Shown piece by piece: positions 53,101-64,000 of a DNA stretch of 64,000 bases. The translations under genes and the position numbers were made by a program. Position 1 is the first letter of the stretch. Each line of letters starts with the position of its first letter. This DNA is from Haliclona indistincta. Its lineage: Eukaryota; Porifera; Demospongiae; Haplosclerida; Chalinidae. The notes below the pieces were generated by a model. That model was not told the DNA's origin. It did no database searches and was given only the letters and a program-made list of their open reading frames with translations. Where the stretch lies: assembly GCA_964017065.1 (NCBI GenBank), contig OZ024791.1:3171410-3235409 (forward strand), given 5' to 3'.

Positions 53101-56100
53101 GGGTTTTGTGAATTCGCGGTAAGACCCCAATGGTGCACCCTTGGGGTATTGTGAAATCGCGGTGGGACCCCAATGGTGCACCCTTGGGATTTTGTGAATT
53201 CGCGGTGGAACCCAAAGGGTGCTCTCTTGGGACACCCTTGGGGTTCTGTGAATTGTCGGTGGGACCCCAATGGTGCACCATTGGGAGTTTTTTGAATTCG
53301 CTGTTGGACCCCAATGGTGCACCCTTGGGGATTTGTGAATTCGCGGTGGGACCCCAATGGTGCACCCTTGGGGTTTTGTGAATTCGCGGTGGGAACCCAA
53401 TGGTGCACCTTTGGGGTTTTGTGAATTCGCGGTGGGACCCCAATCGTGCACCATTGGGGTTTTGTGTATCGCGTGGGACCCAAATGGTGCACTCTTGGGG
53501 TTTTGTGAATTCGCGTTGAGACCCTAATGGAGCACCCTTGGGCATCTGTGAATTCGCGGTGGGACCCCAATGGTGCACCCTTGGGGTGTTGTGCATTCGT
53601 GGAGGGACCCCAAAGGTGCACCCTTGGGGTTTTGTGAATTCGCGGTGGAACCCAAATGGTGCACCCTTGGGATACCCTTGGGGTTCTGTGAATTCGCGGT
53701 GGGACCCCAATGGTGCACCCTTGGGGTGTTGTGCATTCGTGGAGGGACCCCAAAGGTGCACCCTTGGGGTTTTGTGAATTCGCGGTGGAACCCAAATGGT
53801 GCACCCTTGGGATACCCTTGGGGTTGCGTGAATTCGCGGTGGGACCCCAATGGTGCACCCTTGGGGTTTTGTGAATTCGCGTTGGGACCCCAATGGTGCA
53901 CCCTTGGGGTTTTGTGAATTCGCTGTGGAACCCAAATGGTGCACAATTGGGATACCCTTGAGGTTCTGTGAATTAGCGGTGGGACCCCAATGGTGCACCC
54001 TTGGGGTGTTGTGAATTCGCGGTAGGACCCCAATGGTGCACCCTTGGGGTGTTGTGCATTCGCTGTGGGACACCAACGGTGCACCCTTGGGTTTTTTTGA
54101 ATTCGCGGTGTGACCACAATGGTAAACTCTTGGGGTTTTGTGAATTCGCGTTGGGACCCCAATGGTGCACCCTTTGGGTTTTGTGAATTCGCTGTGGAAC
54201 CCAAATGGTGCACAATTGGGATACCCTTGAGGTTCTGTGAATTCGCGGTGGGGCCCCAACGGTGCACCCTTGGGGTGTTGTGAATTCGCGGTTGGACCCC
54301 AATGGTGCACCCTTGGGGTGTTGTGCATTCGCGGTGGGACACCAACGGTGCACCCTTGGGTTTTTTTGAATTCGCGGTGTGACCACAATGGTAAACTCTT
54401 GGGGTTTTGTGAATTCGCGGTGGGACCCCAATGGTGCACCCTTGGGGTTTTGTGAATTCGCGTTGGGACCCCATTGGTGCACCCTTGGGGTTTTGTGAAT
54501 TCGCTGTGGAACCCAAATGGTGCACAATTGGGATACCCTTGAGGTTCTGTGAATTCGCGGTGGGACCCCAATGGTGCACCCTTGGGGTGTTGTGAATTCG
54601 CGGTAGGACCCCAATGGTGCACCCTTGGGGTGTTGTGCATTCGCGGTGGGACACCAACGGTGCACCCTTGGGTTTTTTTGAATTCTCGGTGTGACCACAA
54701 TGGTGCACCCTTGGGGTGTTGTGAATTCGCGGTGGAACCCCAATGGTGCACCCTTGGGGTTTTGTGAATTCGCTGTGGGACCCCAATGGTGCATTCTTGG
54801 GGCTTTGTGAATTCGCCGTGGGACCCCAATGGTGCACCCTTGGGGTGTTGCTAATGCCTGGTGGGACCCCAATGGTGCTCCCTTGGGGTGTTGTGCATTC
54901 GCGGTGGGACCCCAATGGTGCACCCTTGGGTTTTTTTGAATTCGCGGTGGAACCCCAATGGTGCACCCTTGGGGTTTTGTGAATTTCTGGTGGGACCCCA
55001 ATGGTGCACCCTTGGGGTTTTGTGAATTCGCGGTGGAACCCAAATGGTGCACCCTTGGGATACCCTTGGGGTTCTGTGAATTCGCGGTGGGACCCCAATG
55101 GTGCACCCTTGGGGTTTTGTGAATTCGCGGTGGGACGCCAATGGTGCACCCTTGGGGTTTTGTGAATTCGCTGTGGAACTTAAATGGTGCACAATTGGGA
55201 TACCCTTGAGGTTCTGTGAATTCGAGGTGGGACCCCAATGGTGCACCCTTGGGGTGTTGTGAATTCGCGGTGGGACCCCAATGGTGCACCCTTGGGGTGT
55301 TGTGCATTCGCGTTGGGACCCCAATGGTGCACCTTTGGGTTTTTTTGAATTCGCGGTGTGACCACAATGGTAAACTCTTGGGGTTAAGTGAATTCGCCGT
55401 GGGACGCCAATGGTGCACCCTTGGGGTGTTGTGAATTCGCGGTGGGACCCCAATGGTGCACCCTTGGGGTTTTGTGAATTCGCGGTGGGACCCCAATGGT
55501 GCACCCTTGGGGTATTGTGAAATCGCGGTGGGACCTCAATGGTGCACCCTTGGGGTTTTGTGAATTCGTGGTGGAACCCAAAGGGTGCTCCCTTGGGATA
55601 CACTTGGGGTTCTGTGAATTCGCGGTGGGACCCCAATGGTGCACCATTGGGTTTTTTGAATTCGCTGTTGGACCCCAATGGTGCACCCTTGGGGATTTGT
55701 GAATTCGCGGTGGGACCCCAATGGTGCACCCTTGGGGTTTTGTGTATCGCGTGGGACCCAAATGGTGCACTCTTGGGGTTTTGTGAATTCGCGGTGAGAC
55801 CCCAATGGTGCACCCTTGGGGTGTTGTGCATTCGCGGTGGGACCCCAATGGTTCACCCTTGGGGTTTTGTGAAATCGCGGTGGGACCCGAATGGTGCACC
55901 CTTGGGGTTTTGTGAATTTGCCGTGGGACCCCAATGGTGCACCCTTGGGGTGTTGTGAATGCGTGGTGGGACCCCAATGTTGCACCTTTGGGGTGTTGTG
56001 CATTCGCGGTGGGACCCCAATGGTGCACCCCTGGGTTTTTTTGAATTCGCGGTGGAACCCCAATGGTGCACCCTTGGGGTTTTGTGTATCGCGTGGGACC

Positions 56101-57949
56101 CAAATGGTGCACTCTTGGGGTTTTGTGAATTCGCGGTGAGACCCCAATGGTGCACCCTTGGGGTGTTGTGCATTCGCGGTGGGACCCCAATGGTGCACCC
56201 TTGGGGTTTTGTGAAATCGCGGTGGGACCCCAATGGTGCACCCTTGGGGTTTTGTGAATTCGCCGTGGGACCCCAATGGTGCACCCTTGGGGTGTTGTGA
56301 ATGCGTGGTGGGACCCCAATGTTGCACCTTTGGGGTGTTGTGCATTCGCTGTGGGACCCCAATGGTGCACCCTTGGGTTTTTTTGAATTCGGGGTGGAAC
56401 CCCAATGGTGCACCCTTTGGGTTTTGTGAATTCGCGGTGGGACCCCAATGGTGCACCCTTGGGGTTTTGTGAATTCGCGGTGGAACCCAAATGGAGCACC
56501 CTTGGGATACCCTTGGGGTTCTGCGAATTCGCGGTGGGACCCCAATGGTGCACCCTTTGGGTTTTATGAATTCGCGGTGGGACCCCAATGGTGCACCCTT
56601 GGGGTTTTGTGAATTCGCTGTGGAACCCAAATGGTGCACAATTGGGATACCCTTTAGGTTCTGTGAATTTGCGGTGGGACCCCAATGGTGCACCCTTGGG
56701 GTGTTGTGAATTCGCGGTGGGACCCCAATGGTGCACCCTTGGGGTGTTGTGCATTCGCGGTGGGGCCCCAATGGTGTACCTTTGGGTTTTTTTGAATTCG
56801 CGGTGTGACCACAATGGTAAACTCTTGTGGTTATGTGAATTCGCCGTGGGACGCCAATGGTGCACCCTTGGGGTGTTGTGAATTCGCGGTGGGACCCCAA
56901 TGGTGCACCCTTGGGGTTTTGTGAATTCGCGGTGGGACCCCAATGGTGCACCCTTGGGGTTTTGTGAAATCGCGGTTGGACTCCAATGGTGCACCCTTGG
57001 GGTTTTGTGAATTAGCGGTGGGACCCCAATGGTGCACCCATGGGGTTTTGTGAAATCGCGGTGGGACCACAATGGTGCACCCTTGGGGTTTTGTGAATTC
57101 GCGGTGGAACCCAAAGGGGGCTGCCTTGGGATACCCTTGTGGTTCTGTGAATTCGCGGTGGGACCCCAATGGTGAACCATTGGGGTTTTTTGAATTCGCT
57201 GTTTGACCCCAATGGTGCACCCTTGGGGATTTGTGAATTCGCAGTGGGACCCCAATGGTGCACCCTTTGGGTTTTGTGAATTCGCGGTGGGACCCCAATG
57301 GTGCACCCTTGGGGTTTGGTGAATTCGCGGTGGGACCCCAATGGTGCACCTTTGGGGTTTTGTGAATTCGCGGTGGGACCCCAATGGTGCACCATTGGGG
57401 TATTGTGTATTGCGTGGGATCCAAATGGTGCACTCTTGGGGTTTTGTGAATTCGCGGTGAGACCCTAATGGAGCACCCTTGGGGTTCTGTGAATTCGCGG
57501 TGGGACCCCAATGGTGCACCCTTGGGGTTTTGTGAATTCGCTGAGGGACCCCAATGGTGCACCCTTGGGGCTTTGTGAATTCGCGGAGGGACCCCAATGG
57601 TGCACCCTTGGGGTGTTGTGAATTCGTGGTGGGACACCAATGGTGCACACTTGGGGTGTTGTGCATTCGCGGAGGGACCCCAATGGTGCACCCTTGGGGT
57701 TTTGTGAATTCGCGGTGGAACCCAAATGGTGCACCCTTGGGATACCCTTGGGGTTCTGTGAATTCGCGGTGGGACCCAAATGGTGCACCCTTGGGGTTTT
57801 GTGAATTCGCGGTGGAACCCAAATTGTGCACCCTTGGGATACCCTTGGGGTTCTGTGAATTCGCGGTGGGACCCAAATGGTGCACCCTTGGGGTTTTGTG
57901 AATTCGCGGTGGAACCCAAATTGTGCACCCTTGGGATACCCTTGGGGTT

Positions 57950-59020
57950 CTGTGAATTCGCGGTGGGACCCCAATGGTGCACCCTTGGGGTTTTGTGAAT
58001 TCGCGGTGGGACCCCAATGGTGCACCCTTGGGGTTTTGTGAATTCGCTGTGGAACCCAAATGGTGCACAATTGGGATACCCTTGAGGTTCTGTGAATTCC
58101 CGGAGGGACCCCAATGGTGCACCCTTGGGGTGTTGTGAATTCGCGGTAGGACCCCAATGGTGCACCCTTGGGGTGTTGTGCATTCGCGGTGGGACACCAA
58201 CGGTGCACCCTTGGGTTTTTTGAATTCGCTATGTGACCACAATGGTAAACTCTTGGGGTTTTGTGAATTCGCGGAGGGACCCCAATGGTGCACCCTTGGG
58301 GTTTTGTGAATTCGCGGTGGAACCCAAATGGTGCACCCTTGGGATACCCTTGGGGTTCTGTGAATTCGCGGTGGGACCCCAATGGTGCACCCTTGGGGTT
58401 TTGTGAATTCGCGGTGGAACCCAAATGGTGCACCCTTGGGGTTCTGTGAATTCGCGGTGGGACCCCAATGGTGCACCCTTGGGGTTTTGTGAATTCGCGG
58501 TGGGACCCCAATGGTGCACCCTTGGGGTTTTGTGAATTCGCTGTGGAACCCAAATGGTGCACAATTGGGATACCCTTGAGGTTCTGTGAATTCCCGGAGG
58601 GACCCCAATGGTGCACCCTTGGGGTGTTGTGAATTCGCGGTAGGACCCCAATGGTGCACCCTTGGGGTGTTGTGCATTCGCGGTGGGACACCAACGGTGC
58701 ACCCTTGGGTTTTTTGAATTCGCTATGTGACCACAATGGTAAACTCTTGGGGTTTTGTGAATTCGCGGAGGGACCCCAATGGTGCACCCTTGGGGTTTTG
58801 TGAATTCGCGGTGGAACCCAAATGGTGCACCCTTGGGATACCCTTGGGGTTCTGTGAATTCGCGGTGGGACCCCAATGGTGCACCCTTGGGGTTTTGTGA
58901 ATTCGCGGTGGAACCCAAATGGTGCACCCTTGGGGTTCTGTGAATTCGCGGTGGGACCCCAATGGTGCACCCTTGGGGTTTTGTGAATTCGCGGTGGGAC
59001 CCCAATGGTGCACCCTTGGG
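57950..59020. repeat. 494-bp higher-order duplication within the satellite
   Basis: 57950-58525 and 58444-59020 are essentially the same monomer series shifted by 494 bp, including the variant GACCACAATGGTAAACTC at 58237 and 58731. Confidence 0.85.
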
Positions 59021-59033
59021 GTGTTGTGAATTC

Positions 59034-62000
59034 GCGGTGGAACCCCAATGGTGCACCCTTGGGGTTTTGTGAATTCGCCGTGGGACCCCAATGGTGCACC
59101 CTTGGGGTATTGTGAAATCGCGGTGGGAACTCAATGGTGCACCCTTGGGGTTTTGTGAATTCGCGGTGGAACCCAAAGGGTGCTCCCTTGGGATACCCTT
59201 GTGGTTCTGTGAATTCGCGGTGGGACCCCAATGGTGCACCATTGGGGTTTTTTGAATTCGCTGTTGGACCCCAATGGTGCACCCTTGGGGATTTGTGAAT
59301 TCGCGGTGGGACCCCAATGGTGCACCCTTGGGGTTTTGTGAATTCGCGGTGGGACCCCAATGGTGCACCCTTGGGGTGTTGTGAATTCGCGGTAGGACCC
59401 TAATGGTGCACCCTTGGGGTGTTGTGCATTCGCGGTGGGACCCCAATGGTGCACCCTGGGGTTTTTTGAATTCGCTGTGTGACCACAATGGTGAACTCTT
59501 GGGGTTTTGTGAATTCGCGGTGGGACCTCAATGGTGCACCCTTGGGGTGTTGTGAATTCGCGATGGGACCCCAATGGTGCACCCTTGGGATTTTGTGAAT
59601 TCGCGGTGGGACCCCAATGGTGCACCCTTGGGGTATTGTGAAATCGCGGTGGGACTCCAATGGTGCACCCTCGGGATTTTGTGAATTCGCGGTGGAACCC
59701 AAAGGGTGCTCCCTTGGGACACCCTTGGGGTTCTGTGAATTCGCAGTGGGACCCCAATGGTGCACCATTGGGGTTTTTTGAATTCTCTGTTGGACCCCAA
59801 TGGTGCACCCTTGGGGATTTGTGAATTCGCGGTGGGACCCCAATGGTGCACCCTTGGGGTTTTGTGAATTCGTGGTGGGACCCCAATGGTGCACCGTTGG
59901 GGTTTTGGGAATTCGCGGTGGGACCCCAATGGTGCACCATTGGGGTTTTGTGTATCGCGTGGGACCCAAATGGTGCACTCTTGGGGTTCTGTGAATTCGC
60001 GGTGGGACCCCAATGGTGCACCCTTGGGATTTTGTGAATTCGCTGAGGGACCCCAATGGTGCACCCTTGGGGCTTTGTGAATTCGCGGTGGGACCCCAAT
60101 GGTGCACCCTTGGGGTGTTGTGAATTCGTGGTGGGACACCAATGGTGCACACTTGGGGTGTTGGGCATTCGCGGAGGGACCCCAATGGTGCACCCTTGGG
60201 GTTTTGTGAATTCGCGGTGGAACCCAAATGGTGCACCCTTGGGATACCCTTGGGGTTCTGTGAATTCGCGGTGGGACCCCAATGGTGCACCCTTGGGGTT
60301 TTGTGAATTCGCGGTGGAACCCAAATGGTGCACCCTTGGGATACCCTTGGGGTTCTGTGAATTCGCGGTGGGACCCCAATGGTGCACCCTTGGGGTTTTG
60401 TGAATTCGCGGTGGGACCCCAATGGTGCACCCTTGGGGTTTTGTGAATTCGCTGTGGAACCCAAATGGTGCACAATTGGGATACCCTTGAGGTTCTGTGA
60501 ATTCCCGGTGGGACCCCAATGGTGCACCCTTGGGGTGTTGTGAATTCGCGGTAGGACCCCAATGGTGCACCCTTGGGGTGTTGTGCATTCGCGGTGGGAC
60601 ACCAACGGTGCACCCTTGGGTTTTTTTGAATTCGCTATGTGACCACAATGGTAAACTCTTGGGGTTTTGTGAATTCGCGGAGGGAACCCAATGGTGCACC
60701 CTTGGGGTGTTGTGAATTCGCGGTGGAACCCCAATGGTGCACCCTTGGGGTTTTGTGAATTCGCCGTGGGACCCCAATGGTGCACCCTTGGGGTATTGTA
60801 AATCGCGGTGGGAACTCAATGGTGCACCCTTGGGGTTTTGTGAATTCGCGGTGGAACCCAAAGGGTGCTCCCTTGGGATACCCTTGTGGTTCTGTGAATT
60901 CGCGGTGGGACCCCAATGGTGCACCATTGGGGTTTTTTGAATTCGCTGTTGGACCCCAATGGTGCACCCTTGGGGATTTGTGAATTCGCGGTGGGACCCC
61001 AATGGTGCACCCTTGGGGATTTGTGAATTCGCGGTGGGACCCCAATGGTGCACCCTTGGGGATTTGTGAATTCGCTGTGGGACCCCAATGGTGCACCCTT
61101 GGGGTGTTGTGCATTCGCGGTGGGACCCCAATGGTGCACCCTGAGGTTTTTTGAATTCGCTGTGTGACCACAATGGTGAACTCCTTGGGTTTTGTGAATT
61201 CGCGGTGGGACCTCAATGGTGCACCCTTGGGGTGTTGTGAATTCGCGGTGGGACCCCAATTGTGCACCCTTGGGATTTTGTGAATTCGCGGTGGGACCCC
61301 AATGGTGCACCCTTGGGGTATTGTGAAATCGCGGTGGGACTCCAATGGTGGACCCTCGGGATTTTGTGAATTCGCGGTGGAACCCAAAGGGTGCTCCCTT
61401 GGGACACCCTTGGGGTTCTGTGAATTCGCAGTGGGACCCCAATGGTGCACCATTGGGGTTTTTTGAATTCTCTGTTGGACCCCAATGGTGCACCCTTGGG
61501 GATTTGTGAATTCGCGGTGGGACCCCAATGGTGCACCCTTGGGGTTTTGTGAATTCGTGGTGGGACCCCAATGGTGCACCGTTGGGGTTTTGTGAATTCG
61601 CGGTGGGACCCCAATGGTGCACCATTGGGGTTTTGTGTATCGCGTGGGACCCAAATGGTGCACTCTTGGGGTTTTGTGAATTCGCGGTGAGACCCTAATG
61701 GAGCACCCTTGGGGTTCTGTGAATTCGCGGTGGGACCCCAATGGTGCACCCTTGGGATTTTGTGAATTCGCTGAGGGACCCCAATGGTGCACCCTTGGGG
61801 CTTTGTGAATTCGCGGTGGGACCCCAATGGTGCACCCTTGGGGTGTTGTGAATTCGTGGTGGGACACCAATGGTGCACACTTGGGGTGTTGTGCATTCGC
61901 GGAGGGACCCCAATGGTGCACCCTTGGGGTTTTGTGAATTCGCGGTGGAACCCAAATGGTGCACCCTTGGGATACCCTTGGGGTTCTGTGAATTCGCGGT

Positions 62001-64000
62001 GGGACCCCAATGGTGCACCCTTGGGGTTTTGTGAATTCGCGGTGGAACCCAAATGGTGCACCCTTGGGGTTCTCTGAATTCGCGGTGGGACCCCAATGGT
62101 GCACCCTTGGGGTTTTGTGAATTCGCGGTGGGACCCCAATGGTGCACCCTTGGGGTGTTGTGAATTCGCGGTGGAACCCCAATGGTGCACCCTTGGGGTT
62201 TTGTGAATTCGCCGTGGGACCCCAATGGTGCACCCTTGGGGTATTGTGAAATCGCGGTGGGAACTCAATGGTGCACCCTTGGGGTTTTGTGAATTCGCGG
62301 TGGAACCCAAAGGGTGCTCCCTTGGGATACCCTTGTGGTTCTGTGAATTCGCGGTGGGACCCCAATGGTGCACCATTGGGGTTTTTTGAATTCGCTGTTG
62401 GACCCCAATGGTGCACCCTTGGGGATTTGTGAATTCGCGGTGGGACCCCAATGGTGCACCCTTGGGGTTTTGTGAATTCGCGGTGGGACCCCAATGGTGC
62501 ACCCTTGGGGTGTTGTGAATTCGCGGTAGGACCCTAATGGTGCACCCTTGGGGTGTTGTGCATTCGCGGTGGGACCCCAATGGTGCACCCTGGGGTTTTT
62601 TGAATTCGCTGTGTGACCACAATGGTGAACTCTTGGGGTTTTGTGAATTCGCGGTGGGACCTCAATGGTGCACCCTTGGGGTGTTGTGAATTCGCGATGG
62701 GACCCCAATGGTGCACCCTTGGGATTTTGTGAATTCGCGGTGGGACCCCAATGGTGCACCCTTGGGGTATTGTGAAATCGCGGTGGGACCCCAATGGTGC
62801 ACCCTCGGGATTTTGTGAATTCGCGGTGGAACTCAAAGGGTGCTCCCTTGGGACACCCTTGGGGTTCCGTGAATTCGCGGTGGGACCCCAATGGTGCACC
62901 ATTGGGGTTTTTTGAATTCTCTATTGGACCCCAACGGTGCACCCTTGGGGATTTGTGAATTCGCGGTGGGACCCCAATGGTGCACCCTTGGGGTTTTGTG
63001 AATTCGCGGTGGGACCCCAATGGTGCACCTTTGGGGTTTTGTGAATTCGCGGTGGGACCCCAATGGTGCACCATTGGGGTTTTGTGTATCGCGTGGGACC
63101 CAAATGGTGCACTCTTGGGGTTTTGTGAATTCGCGGTGAGACCCTAATGGAGCACCCTTGGGGTTCTGTGAATTCGCGGTGGGACCCCAATGGTGCACCC
63201 TTGGGCTTTTGTGAATTCACTGAGGGACCCAATTGGTGCACCCTAGGGGCTTTGTGAATTCGTGGTGGGACCCCAATGGTGCACCCTTGGGGTGTTGTGA
63301 ATTCGTGGTGGGACACCAATGGTGCACACTTGGGGTGTTGTGCATTCGCGGAGGGACCCCAATGGTGCACCCTTGGGGTTTTGTGAATTCGCGGTGGAAC
63401 CCAAATGGTGCACCCTTGGGATACCCTTGGGGTTCTGTGAATTCGCGGTGGGCCCCCAATGGTGCACCCTTGGGGTTTTGTGAATTCGCGGAGGAACACA
63501 AATGGTGCACCCTTGGGATACCCTGTGGGTTCTGTGAATTCGCGGTGGGACCCCAATGGTGCACCCTTGGGGTTTTGTGAATTCGCGGTGGGACCCCAAT
63601 GGTGCACACTTGGGGTTTTGTGAATTCGCTGTGGAACCCAAATGGTGCACAATTGGGATACCCTTGAGGTTCTGTGATTTCGCGGTGGGACCCCAATGGT
63701 GCACCGTTGGGGTGTTGTGAATTCGCGGTAGGACCCCAATGGTGCACCCTAGGGGTGTTGTGCATTCGCGGTGGGACACCAACGGTGCACCCTTGGGTTT
63801 TTTTGAATTCGCTCTGTGACCACAATGGTAAAGTCTTGGGGTTTTGTGAATTCGCGGAGGGAACCCAATGGAGCACCCTTGGGGTGTTGTGAATTCGCGG
63901 TGGAACCCCAATGGTGCACCCTTGGGGTTTTGTGAATTCGCCGTGGGACCCTAATGGTGCACCCTTGGGGTATTGTGAAATCGCGGTGGGAACTCAATGG
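59034..64000. repeat. 1.45-1.73-kb higher-order repeat within the satellite
   Basis: The marker GGGAACTCAATGG occurs at 59125, 60810, 62259 and 63988 (steps 1685, 1449, 1729 bp). Each is followed by the same run of variant monomers (AAAGGGTGCTCCCTTGGG, then CACCATTGGGGTTTTTTG, then CTGTTGGACC). Step differences are near whole monomers or monomer groups, implying unequal exchange. Confidence 0.85.

Larger units (their letters stand above)
50196..64000. repeat. 43-bp satellite array, about 310 copies, runs off the window
   Basis: The monomer starts GGTGGGACCCCAATGGTGCA and ends TTTTGTGAATTCGC, 43 bp. Almost every unit has GAATTC and GTGCAC. A 22-bp near-palindrome is centred on GGTGCACC. A recurrent 54-bp form carries an 11-bp duplication (CCCTTGGGATACCCTTGGGG). 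The minus-strand monomer has no stop in any frame and 3 x 43 bp equals 43 codons, so each minus frame reads the same 43-residue period for hundreds of codons. The consensus contains no ATG on that strand. I treat these frames as non-coding. Confidence 0.97.

Noticed and set aside
50276..63892. Repeated 60-140-codon frames on the plus strand of the satellite
   Set aside because: Each ends at the TGA inside TGTGAATTC of a monomer; the length is set by repeat arithmetic.
50121..64000. Very long open frames on the minus strand (up to about 1,097 codons) that look like a repetitive structural protein
   Set aside because: All three frames are open equally because the 43-bp monomer has no stop on that strand and is not a multiple of three. 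The consensus lacks an ATG, and variants scatter over all codon positions.

Overview
The window looks like a repeat-dominated nuclear segment from an invertebrate animal. The evidence is spliced genes with short introns (GT..AG), a metazoan-type Ty3/Gypsy element, Harbinger, Tc1/pogo-like and piggyBac-like DNA transposons, and simple satellites. A sponge or cnidarian would fit the mix of families, but that is inference. No bacterial operons, rRNA or CRISPR were seen, and no clear single-copy host gene was found. Nearly every recognisable gene belongs to a mobile element.

Layout. (1) 1-8188: scattered old elements. These are a foldback repeat (356-808), a TA-flanked Tc1/pogo-like MITE (965-1453), a decayed non-LTR retrotransposon RT (about 3851-5330) beside a 1.14-kb terminal-inverted-repeat (TIR) element (2408-3549), and a TIR-bounded element (5756-7694) holding fragments of a zinc-finger protein and a RecQ-like helicase on opposite strands. 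(2) 8189-12679: a young Ty3/Gypsy retrotransposon on the minus strand, with 256-bp LTRs differing at one site and a 5-bp target-site duplication (TSD). (3) 12680-15181: mostly unannotatable. (4) 15275-27612: a nested stack. Element X (about 1.15 kb) is split by element T (15491-21442, CACTA-like ends, 3-bp TSD) and by a Harbinger element (21812-27008, TSD TTA). T itself carries an inverted copy of X, two tandem arrays and an intact spliced gene with a SAM-like N-terminus. The Harbinger carries an intact MADF-BESS gene, a damaged DDE transposase and three smaller insertions. (5) 15182-50195: an AT-rich array, interrupted by (4), built from two alternating palindromic modules whose asymmetric cores occur in both orientations. 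(6) Inserted in that array: four members of a TIR family with ends TGTGACCCG. One (42421-46263) carries an eight-exon gene for a DUF7869-like putative transposase with only one stop and one single-base insertion. A similar-ended 683-bp element, two piggyBac-like TTAA elements and a 1-kb TTAA element also sit there. (7) 50196-64000: about 310 copies of a 43-bp satellite with higher-order structure. Its long open frames on the minus strand are a by-product of a stop-free monomer.

How the parts relate: the AT-rich array behaves as a landing zone, with several families inserted at equivalent positions of its palindrome. The strongest candidates for something little described are the TGTGACCCG/DUF7869-like transposon family with its deletion derivatives, the 5756-7694 element pairing a DUF6589-like protein with a RecQ-like helicase, and the two-module dyad array.
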